Notes: generated by a model not told the origin, from the letters alone. A DNA stretch of 59,382 nt from Planctomycetota bacterium (GCA_030748635.1 JASMLP010000212.1:1-59382), one strand, 5' to 3'; numbered from the stretch's first letter, positions 40,783 through 50,634 are shown. Made by a program: numbers and translations.

Positions 40783-43332
40783 CTATTTGGGTATGGGAGG
40801 TGACTTTGGGTCATCGGGAGGTCCTTGTTTCCCGGGGAGATCGCCCATTTTTTTGGGTGGAGAACCTCCTTCGACCAAATCCGCTTTTTCCAGGCCCCAG
40901 GATCGATCGAAAAAACCGGCTAGCTTGACGTGTTCGACCCCTTTTTGAATCGCGGTGATGTCCCAGATGAGAAGATCGGGGTAGCCGACACCGGAGACGA
41001 AGGTGCGAAGAGGCAGGGTGAGGCGGATGCCTCGATGTCCGGTCGCTCCGATGAGACCGATCAGGGTGTCGGGATTGGTGGGGTGGGGTTGAAGAGCCAT
41101 ACAGGAAAATCCGGGTCCTTCGTAGGTGTGCTCGCCCACCACGATTTTCTTGGGGGCGACCGAAAGGGTGAAATCCGAGGCGAGCGATTTCCAGACCGAG
41201 TTGGTGGCCTCGTTGCCGTAAAGGATCCAGTTGCGACCGGCATAGGTTTTGGGGTCGAAGTCGGTGTCGGCGATGAGCAGTCCGCGGCCGTTTCCCCGGT
41301 ACCACCAGGTCGACGCGTCGTATCGGGCCCGGGAGAGGAGTTCGGTGTTAATTTTTTCGTTGCCGCCCGTGCCGTAGACCAGGACGAATCGGTTTCCGAA
41401 GGCTTGCTTGAACGGTCCGTATCGACGAGGTCGTTTGGCCTTGCCGGTGACCGGGGAGCCGACGCTCCAGGTCTTGCCATCCCGAACTAGCTCGACGGGA
41501 CCTTGGGTCCAGGGAACCGAGAGGGCCTGTTCGTCGACATCGAGTTCGAGTGTGGCGGGCTCGGCGTGGGCTTCGGGTCGAAACCGGAAGCGACGAAGGT
41601 TCTCGGTCCAGAATTTGAAATGACCGGGTTGAGGAAGAATACGAGCCCGAATTCGGGAAATCTGGTGGATCTTTTCCTGGTCGAGGAGATCGATCCACTG
41701 GTAGCGGTGGCTGACCGAGAGAGTGGCGGTACGAAAATCGACCAGTTCTGCTGGGGCGGGACGCCGATGCCGCTGAAAGAATCGAAACAGTCGGGGTAGA
41801 TCGACACAGTCGGTACCGGCGGCGTATTTTTTATCCCACCAGTGGCCAGCCCCTTTTTCTTCGTGATACTCGAAGTCTCGATGGAAACGCGACAGGGTCT
41901 GGACCATGAAGCGGGAATGGTGAACCGGAACATTGTCGTCTGCGTCGCCGTGAATGATGAAGATGGGAGTTTTCTTCAGGTTTTCAACCAGGGCGAGGGT
42001 ATCGCTGGCTCCCGCGGCTCGTTTGAAGATCTGGCCCAGAGCGGTATCGCTTTGCAAGGTGCTCTTGGTGTAATCCCAGAAGCTGATCCAGCCCGCCGAG
42101 GGGCCGATACCGGCGAAGGGCCCGGGAACGTTTACCCCCATGTGCCAGGTGCCGTGCCCGCCCATGGAGTGCCCCACCAGATAGACCCGATCCGGATCGA
42201 TTTTGTAGCGCGACTTTACGGCATCGAATACCTCTAAACCATCCTGGCGACCCCAGTCTTCCCAGTCGAAACCGAATCGACGACGGTTGGTCGCGGCCAC
42301 GACGATGGCCCACCGCTTCGGAGAGTAGGATCGAGCTTGAAGGGAGGCCTTGACGGAAGCACCGTGCAATGAAAGAACCAGAGCGTAAGGACGGTTTGGA
42401 TCGTATCTAATCGGTGGGCGAACCGCGAAGTACTGGACGGAGTGGTCGATTTCCGAAAGAAAGGTTTCCCGGTAAACATCGGTTCCCTGGCGGATGGGAA
42501 TATCAAAGGTTGTTTGGACGACCTGGTCTCCGAGGATCAGACGGACCGAAAGGGGGAGGGAGGTGGTCTCCTCGGGAATGGAAGCTCCCTCGATCATTCG
42601 AATACGGAAAGGGGATTCGAGAATCGCCAGCGGAGCGAGGGGTGGCAGTGGCGTGCGAATCGTTTCGAAGAATTTCCCGTCGCCGACTTCGAGGGAAGCC
42701 CCCCGGAGAGTTTCAGGGGTTGTATTGAGTACCGGGAAAGATCCCCAGGAGTCGAGCCCTTGACCCCGGCGAATGTCGGGAAGGGTGGCGTCGCGGTCGT
42801 TGAAGTCCAGAGGGCCTCGGGGAGCGACCCATTGCATGGAAAATTTGCCGCGAACCGCACGTACCAGGAGATGGTTTTCGCCCGCGGGGAGGTGGATGGG
42901 AACCCGATAGTTATTGAATCCGTACATGTTTCCGGGGAAGAAGTCGCCGTTGAGGTTGAACGAGGCGAATCCCTTACCCTCCACGATCCAGTTCGAGGGA
43001 ACTGGGGCGTCGATTCGGGTATAGCAGTAGGCGCTGCGTAGAGCTTTTCCGGTGAGAAACCCCTTTTCGTTGGTACGCATCCGGGTCCATCGGACGCTGC
43101 GACCGTTCGCATACCGAAGCGTTTCTCCCTCCTGGGGACGCTTGCTCTTGCGATCGAGTTGATAGCGAAGGAACAGAGAGTCGGCAGAGAGGGGGATGCG
43201 GCCACCCCCACCGACCGGTCCTAGCACGAGCCACTCGTTCAAGGAGGGGGGAGGTACCGGTTCTTGGGTAGAGCCGATGGGGGCTAGGCAGCTGATCAGA
43301 AAGGTAAGGAATGCGAGGAGACGAAACGGCAT
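40783..43332 (-). CDS. Secreted esterase/peptidase with alpha/beta-hydrolase core
   Basis: An 849-residue protein. MPFRLLAFLTFLISCLAPI is a signal peptide. The first 300 residues look like a beta-rich accessory domain (WIVEGKGFASFNLNG, NYRVPIHLPAGENHLLV). The hydrolase, about 330-520, has VLSLHGASVK (oxyanion), VYLVGHSMGGHGTWHM (nucleophile Ser in GHSMG near 388), FIIHGDADDNVPVHH (Asp) and KGAGHWWDKKY (His near 496). A C-terminal domain of about 300 residues follows. Such enzymes act on esters or peptides outside the cell. ATG 43332, after GGGAG, begins the signal peptide; the open frame extends to 43398. The outer-membrane barrel gene follows 37 bases later. Confidence 0.85.
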   Translation of the reverse strand: MPFRLLAFLTFLISCLAPIGSTQEPVPPPSLNEWLVLGPVGGGGRIPLSADSLFLRYQLDRKSKRPQEGETLRYANGRSVRWTRMRTNEKGFLTGKALRSAYCYTRIDAPVPSNWIVEGKGFASFNLNGDFFPGNMYGFNNYRVPIHLPAGENHLLVRAVRGKFSMQWVAPRGPLDFNDRDATLPDIRRGQGLDSWGSFPVLNTTPETLRGASLEVGDGKFFETIRTPLPPLAPLAILESPFRIRMIEGASIPEETTSLPLSVRLILGDQVVQTTFDIPIRQGTDVYRETFLSEIDHSVQYFAVRPPIRYDPNRPYALVLSLHGASVKASLQARSYSPKRWAIVVAATNRRRFGFDWEDWGRQDGLEVFDAVKSRYKIDPDRVYLVGHSMGGHGTWHMGVNVPGPFAGIGPSAGWISFWDYTKSTLQSDTALGQIFKRAAGASDTLALVENLKKTPIFIIHGDADDNVPVHHSRFMVQTLSRFHRDFEYHEEKGAGHWWDKKYAAGTDCVDLPRLFRFFQRHRRPAPAELVDFRTATLSVSHRYQWIDLLDQEKIHQISRIRARILPQPGHFKFWTENLRRFRFRPEAHAEPATLELDVDEQALSVPWTQGPVELVRDGKTWSVGSPVTGKAKRPRRYGPFKQAFGNRFVLVYGTGGNEKINTELLSRARYDASTWWYRGNGRGLLIADTDFDPKTYAGRNWILYGNEATNSVWKSLASDFTLSVAPKKIVVGEHTYEGPGFSCMALQPHPTNPDTLIGLIGATGHRGIRLTLPLRTFVSGVGYPDLLIWDITAIQKGVEHVKLAGFFDRSWGLEKADLVEGGSPPKKMGDLPGKQGPPDDPKSPPIPK

Positions 43333-43415
43333 CGGATTTTCTCCCGGAGCGGTTACGGAAACGATCGGATTCTCCATCGTAAAGACTATAACGAGCATGT
43401 TGGCACTAGTGAATC

Positions 43416-43427
43416 ATTCGTACGAAT
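43416..43427. promoter_or_regulatory. Perfect palindrome in a divergent intergenic region
   Basis: ATTCGTACGAAT is a 12-base perfect palindrome between the secreted esterase gene (minus) and cyaA (plus). A regulator binding site is possible; a random occurrence of a 12-base palindrome in this window is also plausible. No further copy is obvious nearby. Confidence 0.3.
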
Positions 43428-43591
43428 CGGAATCTGTGTGAGTTTTGAATGGCGGTGAATGGAGAAACCGTTTTTCCACCTTTTCAGGAAGGGTACATTG
43501 TGGGAGGATTCGATCATCTCCATACAAGGGTGGATCGGTCGATTTATACTTTCGAGAGGTCCGTCCCGGCACTCACGCGAATCAAAAGCCC

Positions 43592-46500
43592 ATGAACTTG
43601 TTGACCCAGGATCTGGAAGCCAAGATCGGCCGCAATCAGCAGGCCTTTCAAATCTACAACCTGTTCAAGACCAAGACTTGCCTGGCTGAGTTCAATGAGG
43701 AGCAGACGATCGCATTCCGTCTCGTTCCTCACATGCTCCATACCCAAGAACCGCGTCAGTTCAGCTACATCGGTACGACACAAGCGCCGATGGGAATATG
43801 TAATTATCACTGGAAAGAGCCGGTGGAAGAACTTCTTCCGAAGTATTTTCCGGCCGAGCATTTTCAACAGCATGGAGCCTCCAAGGATCCCAAGATCGAG
43901 TTCCTCTCCCTCATGGGTTCCATCGGTTCAGTGGCTTACACAGACAAATCTGATTTCGATTACTGGTGCTGTGTGCGTGACGACCTGGACTCTGAGGAGG
44001 TGAAGCGTCTAGAAGAAAAATGTCAGCGCATCGAAATTTGGAGCGAGAAAGAGCTTGGGGTCGAGGTTCACTTTTTTCTGACTACCCCGGAGCTTCTTCG
44101 TAACAACGACTTTGGCGAGCTTTCCAAGGAATCGTGTGGTTCCGCTCTGGGCAAACTCCTCAAGGAGGAATACTTCCGGGGTTCTCTTTTGCTGGCAGGA
44201 AAGATTCCTTACTGGTGGATTGTCCCTCCGGGTTGTTCCGATGATGAATATCAGAAGATCGTGGAAAAGGTCGAGGGGGACCAGCGGGAGAAGTCGCTCG
44301 ATTTCGTGGATATCGGGAATATTGCTTCGATTCCCATGGAGGAGTTGGTCGGTGGGGGGTTGTGGCAACTCAATAAGGCTATTCATTCCCCGTTCAAGTC
44401 CGCCCTCAAGATGGCCTTGCTCATGGTGTATTCCGATCCGGAGCAGACGTTCGCTCTGGTGGCCGGCGATCTGAAGCGGCAGGTTCAGACCAATCCGAAT
44501 CGGATGGAGTTTCTCGATCCTTATCAATTTCTCGTGGACCGAACGTTGGGATACTATGAGGATCGTGAGGAGCCTCAGACGGTTCAGATTCTACAGCGCT
44601 GTTTTTTCCTCAAAATTGCTCCAAAAATTTTTCGTTATTGGTCGGGTCGTAAAGAGCCGGTTCGGAACCGCGATACAGTCATGTTGCGGTATTGTAAATC
44701 CTGGGAATGGTCCGATCGCGAGGTGGAACGACTGGAAGATTTCGAGAGCATGCCGGTCAAACATACGCTCGCGCTGAAAGAAGATCTCGAGCAGTTTATG
44801 ATTTCGAGCTTGAGAGAGCTGAGGGAGCGCGCGGCTCGGTTCGAGATCGAGCAAGTGGTTCGAGAGGAAGATTTTCGTCGCATGACACAACGGTTGGATC
44901 TGGTATTCAACCGGAGGCCTGGTCAGCTCGATCCGGTGTATGCGCCTTATCATCGCGCCATTCGCTCGGGGCGGTACACTTTTCGAGAGGTGGCTGATGG
45001 AAAAGGAAAACTCCTGTGGCGATTGCACCTGGGAGCCCATGAGAGAAAAACCCAGATCATCCGACGCAAGGCGGAGTCGGGGTCGAGTGGGCAGACTCGT
45101 TCATTCGAAAAACTCGAAAAAGAAAACTTCGCTCGTGAATCGACGAGTTGTTCCGATCTCGTGGGCTGGATGCTGTGCAATAAGTTGGTAGGGGATGATG
45201 TGCAAGTGGGTGGAGATGTGCTCGATCCTCCTCGTTTTTCATCCAACTTGAAGGCGCTTTCCGTTGTGTTTAACGAGAGCTTCACCGACTGTTCGGTCGA
45301 CGAACTGGATTCAGATGTTTTCGATCGAGACCCGACCCCTTGTCGCTGGATTCTGGCTCTCAATCTTTATCCGGGTTCTTATATCGGCACCCAACCGATT
45401 CCTCGTAATCAGTCGATGGTGGATCTTGACGCGGCGCGGGACTCCATGGGATACCTGCGTGCTCTGAGCTCCGATCGGCAGGATTCATCTGGTCAAGCGC
45501 AGCCAGAACTCGCGATAGAGGTTCGGACGGGCGGGCAGTCTGGAAACCACAAAAACCTTGGTGGTGGCGACGATCCTTTCAACGCCTGGGAAAAGCGGAC
45601 GGCTCTGCTTTCGGAATGCTTATTCTTCGAGCAAAACAGCTGGGGAGAAGCGTACGTTCACGAAGAAGAGGGAGCTTGCTGGCCGGTTCGAGTTCTCAGT
45701 CGGATTCTCTCCGCCTGTCGAAACGAGAAAATGGATCCGAGGAAGGTCGTCTCCGTTGCCCTGGGCAGTGGCCGTTACGACGAGAAGCGTTTGAGGCAGA
45801 GATTCGAGCAACTTGTGAGTGGAGCCTGGAAGCTTCTGGATTGCCGGGGTGGGGGTCGATACCTCTTCGAATTCGGAGGGATTGCGCACGGTATTTCGAT
45901 GGATTCCAAGGGAGTGAGGGGGTGGAGTGCCCACTCGTTTCCGCAGGCATCGGGAAAGATTTTGTGTGATTCGAATCGCGCGGCTTCGTTGACTTTCGAC
46001 ACCGGATCGATTCGTGGAAATTTATATCAGCGATGCGTGAGTCACTCCGCAAATACCCGGGTGGATATATTTCTTTGTGATTTAGGCGGTGTGGTCGAAG
46101 TTATGGCCATGGACGAGTGGGGTGTTCCGGTCTGGTGGCATGTGCCACGCGGTCAGGTTCAGGCCGAACTTCCATGGATGGCGTACACTTTGATGGTGGG
46201 AATTCGCCGGATTCGGTCTGTATTTCAAGAGACTACTCTGCTCGAACCCCCCGCTTCCATGCGTGTTTTCTGGGTCGCGCCTACGGGGAAAGGGTCCTGG
46301 AAATTCGATGATCTCACAGCGGTTGCGATGGGAATGGTGAGGCAGATTCTTCCTCAGATGAAGGCGATGTCGATGAAACTTTCGGCCGAGGATCTGGAGC
46401 GGATTGTGCGAATTTATGCCGAGGAGGGTCGCTATGCCATCAAGGAAACATCGGTCTGGGGGGATTTTACTCGTCATGTCGCTTCTTTGATGAAAAGCCG

Positions 46501-46666
46501 CGCGCCCGGTACGATACCTCGATCTTACTTGACCGATCTCGAGATCGATTTTCTTGCTCGGCAGAAGTCTGGGTATCCGTTTGGTGTTTCGGCTTGGCTT
46601 GGAGTTAAATGTTTGCTCGAAGGAGCCATGGCCTTGACGCTACGCGGGGCGACTCGAGGCTCATGA
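43592..46666 (+). CDS. cyaA: Class I adenylate cyclase
   Basis: Makes cAMP from ATP. A 1024-residue soluble protein of the enterobacterial CyaA type. The catalytic N-terminal half contains FLSLMGSIGSVAYTDKSDFDYWCCV (about 104-128; G-S and D-x-D of the nucleotidyltransferase fold), LEEKCQRIEIW, VEVHFFL, IPYWWIVPPG, and SIPMEELVGGGLWQLNKAIHSPFKSALK further on, followed by the extended regulatory C-terminal half. E. coli CyaA has 848 residues, so this one carries a longer C-terminus. ATG 43592 begins the domain; the frame is open to 43445. No CRP gene is in the window. It lies in a divergent region with the esterase gene and is followed by a phosphatase gene. Confidence 0.9.
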   Translation: MNLLTQDLEAKIGRNQQAFQIYNLFKTKTCLAEFNEEQTIAFRLVPHMLHTQEPRQFSYIGTTQAPMGICNYHWKEPVEELLPKYFPAEHFQQHGASKDPKIEFLSLMGSIGSVAYTDKSDFDYWCCVRDDLDSEEVKRLEEKCQRIEIWSEKELGVEVHFFLTTPELLRNNDFGELSKESCGSALGKLLKEEYFRGSLLLAGKIPYWWIVPPGCSDDEYQKIVEKVEGDQREKSLDFVDIGNIASIPMEELVGGGLWQLNKAIHSPFKSALKMALLMVYSDPEQTFALVAGDLKRQVQTNPNRMEFLDPYQFLVDRTLGYYEDREEPQTVQILQRCFFLKIAPKIFRYWSGRKEPVRNRDTVMLRYCKSWEWSDREVERLEDFESMPVKHTLALKEDLEQFMISSLRELRERAARFEIEQVVREEDFRRMTQRLDLVFNRRPGQLDPVYAPYHRAIRSGRYTFREVADGKGKLLWRLHLGAHERKTQIIRRKAESGSSGQTRSFEKLEKENFARESTSCSDLVGWMLCNKLVGDDVQVGGDVLDPPRFSSNLKALSVVFNESFTDCSVDELDSDVFDRDPTPCRWILALNLYPGSYIGTQPIPRNQSMVDLDAARDSMGYLRALSSDRQDSSGQAQPELAIEVRTGGQSGNHKNLGGGDDPFNAWEKRTALLSECLFFEQNSWGEAYVHEEEGACWPVRVLSRILSACRNEKMDPRKVVSVALGSGRYDEKRLRQRFEQLVSGAWKLLDCRGGGRYLFEFGGIAHGISMDSKGVRGWSAHSFPQASGKILCDSNRAASLTFDTGSIRGNLYQRCVSHSANTRVDIFLCDLGGVVEVMAMDEWGVPVWWHVPRGQVQAELPWMAYTLMVGIRRIRSVFQETTLLEPPASMRVFWVAPTGKGSWKFDDLTAVAMGMVRQILPQMKAMSMKLSAEDLERIVRIYAEEGRYAIKETSVWGDFTRHVASLMKSRAPGTIPRSYLTDLEIDFLARQKSGYPFGVSAWLGVKCLLEGAMALTLRGATRGS

Positions 46667-46703
46667 GACAGATTTTCTACGCATAAATTTAGGGAAAAAC
46701 ATA

Positions 46704-48071
46704 ATGGATACTCGCCGCCTGAAGCGGTTGATTTCGAGGATATTGACTCCTCCAGAGTCCGATAAAGATCCTCGAGATGTCGAAAGCCAACAAGATCAGA
46801 GTGCGAAAGAGATTCTGGATAACCACTCGCAAATCGACCGGAATTCTCTGTGGCGCATTCTGGAGGTGACCAGGCAACTTGGAGCGCCATGTGACTTGCG
46901 AACCATGCTTGGGCGAGTTATCGACCTGGCCCGGGAGGTGCTGGATGCGGAGCGGGGTTCGGTTTTTCTTTACGATGAAGAAACCGACGAACTTTTTACT
47001 TTCGTCGCTTCGGGAATAGACGAACTTCGACTTCCGGCCGACCAGGGAATTGTCGGTACCTGTGCGCAAAGCATGGAGATGGTGAATGTTGAGGATTGTT
47101 ACGCGGATGAACGCTTCAACCAGGAGGTGGATCGCAAGACCGGGTTTCGAACCCGATGTTTGCTGTCGGTGCCGTTGGTTGGAATCGAGGGAGACCTTGT
47201 CGGGGTGCTGCAGCTTCTGAACAAAGTGGGGGGTATCTTCGAAAAAGATGATGAGAGGATTGCTACCGTACTGGCGGCTCAGTGTGCGGTCGCCTTGCAG
47301 CGGACTCGCTGGATGGAGGACTATGTCGTCCGACAACGTCAAGAGCAAGATCTTCTGATCGCTCGGGAAATCCAGCAAGATGTTTTGCCCGGATCTATGC
47401 CCACGCTCGAGCACTATGAATTGACTGGGTGGAATCGGCCGGCGGATGAAGCGGGTGGCGATATTTTCGATGCGGTGGCTTTGAACGAACATCAGGTTTT
47501 GTTGCTGGTCGGAGACGCTTCCGGTCACGGAATCGGTCCGGCTCTTTCGGTTACTCAGGTTCGCTCCATGCTGCGTGTTTGTTTGCGCCTGGAGGCGCCG
47601 CTCGATTCGATCATTTCTCATGTCAACAATCAGTTGAGTGAAGATCTGGCCGCCGGACGGTTTGTGACCGCTTTTTTTGGTCTGATCGATAACCGAACTC
47701 ACGAAGTGATGTATCAATCGACGGGACAGGGACCGATCTATTTTTATCGAAAGGCCACGAATGAATGGATCCGGATGGGACCGACTACCGTTCCGCTTGG
47801 TCTCATGAATAACATTCGGTTAGCGCCACCCGCGACGTTCAGTTTTGAACCGGGAGACCTTCTCTTGGTCATCAGCGACGGAATTTTTGAGCACCCTTGT
47901 GAAACGGATGAGCAGTTCGGCGAAGAGCGGGTGAAATCGATGGTGGTCGAGAAGCAGGAACATTCGGTCACAGAAATTTCCGAAATTCTGGTGGAAACGG
48001 TGGATCAATTTGCTGGCAAAACACCCCAGGCGGATGACATGACCATTGTCATGGTTCGACGTACGGATTGA
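46704..48071 (+). CDS. GAF-domain SpoIIE/RsbU-type protein serine phosphatase
   Basis: A 455-residue cytoplasmic signalling protein. Residues about 50-210 form a GAF domain (ILEVTRQLGAPCDLRTML, GSVFLYDEETDEL, RCLLSVPLVG, GVLQLLNK). A helical linker leads to the PP2C-like phosphatase: EIQQDVLPGSMP, PADEAGGDIFDA (metal Asp), LVGDASGHGIGPAL, LLLVISDGIFE and ADDMTIVMVR (metal Asp). It would dephosphorylate a STAS anti-sigma antagonist, reactivating a sigma factor. Two STAS proteins are in this window (701-1081, 15299-15823), though neither is adjacent. It follows cyaA after 37 bases and may be part of its operon. Confidence 0.92.
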   Translation: MDTRRLKRLISRILTPPESDKDPRDVESQQDQSAKEILDNHSQIDRNSLWRILEVTRQLGAPCDLRTMLGRVIDLAREVLDAERGSVFLYDEETDELFTFVASGIDELRLPADQGIVGTCAQSMEMVNVEDCYADERFNQEVDRKTGFRTRCLLSVPLVGIEGDLVGVLQLLNKVGGIFEKDDERIATVLAAQCAVALQRTRWMEDYVVRQRQEQDLLIAREIQQDVLPGSMPTLEHYELTGWNRPADEAGGDIFDAVALNEHQVLLLVGDASGHGIGPALSVTQVRSMLRVCLRLEAPLDSIISHVNNQLSEDLAAGRFVTAFFGLIDNRTHEVMYQSTGQGPIYFYRKATNEWIRMGPTTVPLGLMNNIRLAPPATFSFEPGDLLLVISDGIFEHPCETDEQFGEERVKSMVVEKQEHSVTEISEILVETVDQFAGKTPQADDMTIVMVRRTD

Positions 48072-48081
48072 GAGGACTTGA

Positions 48082-48103
48082 ATCCCCATTCCTGGGGATC
48101 TTT
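48082..48103 (+). terminator. Weak hairpin after the phosphatase gene
   Basis: ATCCCC (48082-48087) pairs with GGGGAT (48094-48099) around ATTCCT and is followed by CTTT. It is a weak terminator or mRNA-end hairpin; a longer T-run is lacking. Confidence 0.35.
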
Positions 48104-48177
48104 CGGAGAGTCATGGGGTGTACGGGGATCTATGGGGTACTATGTGGGCATCCTTTCCGCCTAGTGGAGATGTCCTG

Positions 48178-48912
48178 ATGAGAAGAGTGGTCTGGCTTGT
48201 ACTCCTCATGTGTCTGACAGCTGGAATGTCGATATCTGAGGATAAATTGCTTCTTCGTGAAAAAAGTCTCACCCCAGAACAGTTGAGTCAGTCTCTGGCG
48301 GACCGTCCCGATCTTCGCTTTTTGTCCTTGGTGGGGACGAAGATGACCGATGAGGGCATGGCTTTTGTCGCCCCACTTGCTCGGTTACAGGTTTTGCTTT
48401 TGAGAGAAACCAAGGTGACCGACGCGGGGATGGCGCAGATAGCAGACCTGATCGAGTTGAAGCAACTCGGTCTTTACGGCTTGACTCTGGTTACGGATGC
48501 GGGACTGTCGTCGCTTGGCAAGATGTCGAAGATGGAAGTTCTGGATCTGCGTCGAACGAAAATATCCGATGCAGGAATCGATCATCTGGTCGGGATGAGT
48601 CGACTTCGAATGCTGGCGTTGAGTCGAACAGCGATTACGGATCAAGGCGTGGCGAAACTTCGTCAACTTCCTGGTCTCGAATTGTTGTTGCTCAACAAGC
48701 TCAAGATTACCGACGCCAGTTTGACGCACCTGGGCAAGATTTCCACTCTCGTCGAACTGGACCTGAACGAGACTTTGATCACGGACAAAGGTCTCGAGTC
48801 GCTTCGAAATCTTTCCGGTTTGCGCTTTTTGTGGGTCGAAAAGACCAAGGTCACTGAAGAGGGCGTGAACCAACTGAAGAAGGCGCTGCCGGACTGTCGA
48901 ATTAAATATTGA
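48178..48912 (+). CDS. Secreted leucine-rich-repeat protein
   Basis: A 244-residue protein. The start MRRVVWLVLLMCLTAGMSIS is a signal peptide. About seven repeats of the ribonuclease-inhibitor-like LRR follow, spaced 23-25 residues with the T-D-x-G-x turn characteristic of planctomycete-type LRR proteins: LSLVGTKMTDEGMAFV, LLRETKVTDAGMAQI, LDLRRTKISDAGIDHL, LALSRTAITDQGVAKL, LDLNETLITDKGLESL and WVEKTKVTEEGVNQL. Such proteins bind other proteins at the surface or periplasm; no ligand is known here. ATG 48178 begins the signal peptide; the upstream open frame is poor. Confidence 0.88.
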   Translation: MRRVVWLVLLMCLTAGMSISEDKLLLREKSLTPEQLSQSLADRPDLRFLSLVGTKMTDEGMAFVAPLARLQVLLLRETKVTDAGMAQIADLIELKQLGLYGLTLVTDAGLSSLGKMSKMEVLDLRRTKISDAGIDHLVGMSRLRMLALSRTAITDQGVAKLRQLPGLELLLLNKLKITDASLTHLGKISTLVELDLNETLITDKGLESLRNLSGLRFLWVEKTKVTEEGVNQLKKALPDCRIKY

Positions 48913-48974
48913 TCGAACTTGAGAAGGAACCGATTCGTAAGTAGCCGATCTTCGACGAAAGAAATAAGCGCCGA

Positions 48975-49754
48975 TTAATCTCGGGCTGAGCGGTCGAAAC
49001 GGTCACGGGTGATGCGCAGGCCGGCTCCGCAACGCGGGCACTCGACTCGCACTTCTTTTTCCCCTTCGAAAAGAGCGTCCGGGTCGTTGCCGTACATCTG
49101 GGCGAGAACTTCGGCAATGTTTCCTCGATCGCAGCCGCATTGAAAGTGTAGAGGGCGAGTATTGAGCTTGCGGATTGTCGGGTTTTCGAGAAAAGAGAGA
49201 ACTTCGTCGATGCCGATTTTCTGAAACCAATCGAGGTCAGTTTCAGGGAGTGTTTGGAGAAGAAGGTCTGAATATTCTGTATGAAAATAGCGGACCGGTC
49301 TCTGTTCGCTTTGCCGGTGAAAGGACTCCACCATTGCGAAGGTGTCGATTCCTTCAACAGCTACCGTTGATGTGGTGGGTTCCCCTCCGACTCTCTGAAT
49401 TTGTGAGATGAACAGGTTCTCCTTGCGCGGCTGAACTCCCTCGTTGAAGGCTCGACCCACGATCTGTTCTGAATGTGGATTTCCGGCCACGAAAAGGTTG
49501 AGTAGAGGCTCCTGAATGCTGATGGTCCAGGCGACCGATTCATCGGCAGGACGAAAACCGAGAAAAAGCCCCAGAGCCACAATCGCGTCGCAGAGTACCT
49601 GGGTTGCGAAGGGGTCGTACTGGATTCCCTGCGCGAGAGTGTGGAGTTCGAGTTCTTCGAGAAGGGGAGCAAATTGAGCGTGAGACACGAGAACATCCTG
49701 ATCGTGAATCAGAAGATTTTGCACTCTGGTCTCCTCGAGGTTCTCCTGGGTCAT
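48975..49754 (-). CDS. hslO: Redox-regulated chaperone Hsp33
   Basis: Cytoplasmic chaperone switched on by oxidation and unfolding. A 259-residue protein with LLIHDQDVLVSHAQFAPLLEE at the start, EEGVQP-like FNEGVQPRKENLF in the middle and the zinc-binding end: FQCGCDRGNIAEVLAQMYG and VECPRCGAGLRITR. The C-x-C and C-x-x-C pairs hold zinc when reduced. Start is uncertain: ATG 49754 is used, while ATG 49787 in the same frame would add 11 residues; the still longer open frame to 49973 is unlikely. It converges with the LRR gene. Confidence 0.85.
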   Translation of the reverse strand: MTQENLEETRVQNLLIHDQDVLVSHAQFAPLLEELELHTLAQGIQYDPFATQVLCDAIVALGLFLGFRPADESVAWTISIQEPLLNLFVAGNPHSEQIVGRAFNEGVQPRKENLFISQIQRVGGEPTTSTVAVEGIDTFAMVESFHRQSEQRPVRYFHTEYSDLLLQTLPETDLDWFQKIGIDEVLSFLENPTIRKLNTRPLHFQCGCDRGNIAEVLAQMYGNDPDALFEGEKEVRVECPRCGAGLRITRDRFDRSARD

Positions 49755-50016
49755 GACGGAAAACGATAGCATAAAGTCTTCATTCATGGTGAGTAAGATC
49801 GAAAAGCGTTTCTCGCGGTCTTCGGTCGAACGAGATCGTTCAGGGGTGCTCGAATTTGAGCGCTTGGAATCGGTCGGCACGCTTTCGGTTTCAGGGGAAA
49901 ATTCTAAGCGTTGGCTGGAAAAGAGGTTGGGCTGTTTTTTGTTGTGGATTTGATTCTGGCCCAGGGATTGCAATCAGTGGAGGGCTCACACAAAAATTGA
50001 AACGGAGGTTTTCCGG

Positions 50017-50634
50017 ATGATTCCAAACCATGTATTTCCCCTCGTTGGTCCCTTCTTCTTGGGAATTCTTCTTCTTGCTTCGCCCGCATTTTCGGACGAG
50101 AACTCCAGCGAATGTATCCAAAAGCTGATGCGAGTTCGGCAAGCGGTGATGAATGAGTTCTGTCGGCAACCGGATGTTGAAATCAGGCAACAACTGTTCT
50201 CCAAGCTCAAAGAGATCGGACGTCGACTCGATCTTGCGATTCAAGCTCAACAACAGAAAACGGACAGCGCGAAGCATCCGTCCGTTTCGAACTCCGAGGA
50301 GGCCGGATCTTCAGAAACTTATGAGGGTACGGATAACCAGGATAAACCGGACCCGAAAGAGGTTCTGAAAAAAGTTCGCAAAAAGATCATCGAATACTTT
50401 CGGGATGATTTTATGCCCAGCGATGAGTTTCGTAGCGCTTTTGGTCCCCAAAAATGGAGTCAGATTGGGGCTGAGGTAGAAGCGGATGCAAGAAAGTTTG
50501 GTGCGGGGGAAGATAGCGAGGTTTACGAGGAAGACAACTCGTTAACCTATACTGGAAGGATCTGGGACCTCTATACCGAGGTGACGGTTTCTCGGAGTGG
50601 AGAGGTTCAGAACATTTACTTCGAAATCGACTGA
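50017..50634 (+). CDS. Secreted protein of unknown function, 205 aa
   Basis: A signal peptide (MIPNHVFPLVGPFFLGILLL, then ASPAFS-DE) is followed by a helical segment (SECIQKLMRVRQAVMNEF) and a polar, glutamate-rich linker with many Ser/Lys/Asp. The last 60 residues look beta-rich (LTYTGRIWDLYTEVTVSRSG). I do not recognise the family. AACGGAGG precedes the ATG by 10 bases. It is divergent from hslO and upstream of the large kinase gene on the same strand, whose start codon region begins about 220 bases later. Confidence 0.72.
   Translation: MIPNHVFPLVGPFFLGILLLASPAFSDENSSECIQKLMRVRQAVMNEFCRQPDVEIRQQLFSKLKEIGRRLDLAIQAQQQKTDSAKHPSVSNSEEAGSSETYEGTDNQDKPDPKEVLKKVRKKIIEYFRDDFMPSDEFRSAFGPQKWSQIGAEVEADARKFGAGEDSEVYEEDNSLTYTGRIWDLYTEVTVSRSGEVQNIYFEID

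Noticed and set aside
49788-49973. N-terminal extension of Hsp33 by about 60 residues
   Set aside because: The extension is Ser/Arg/Glu-rich, absent from the Hsp33 family and lacks a Shine-Dalgarno site.
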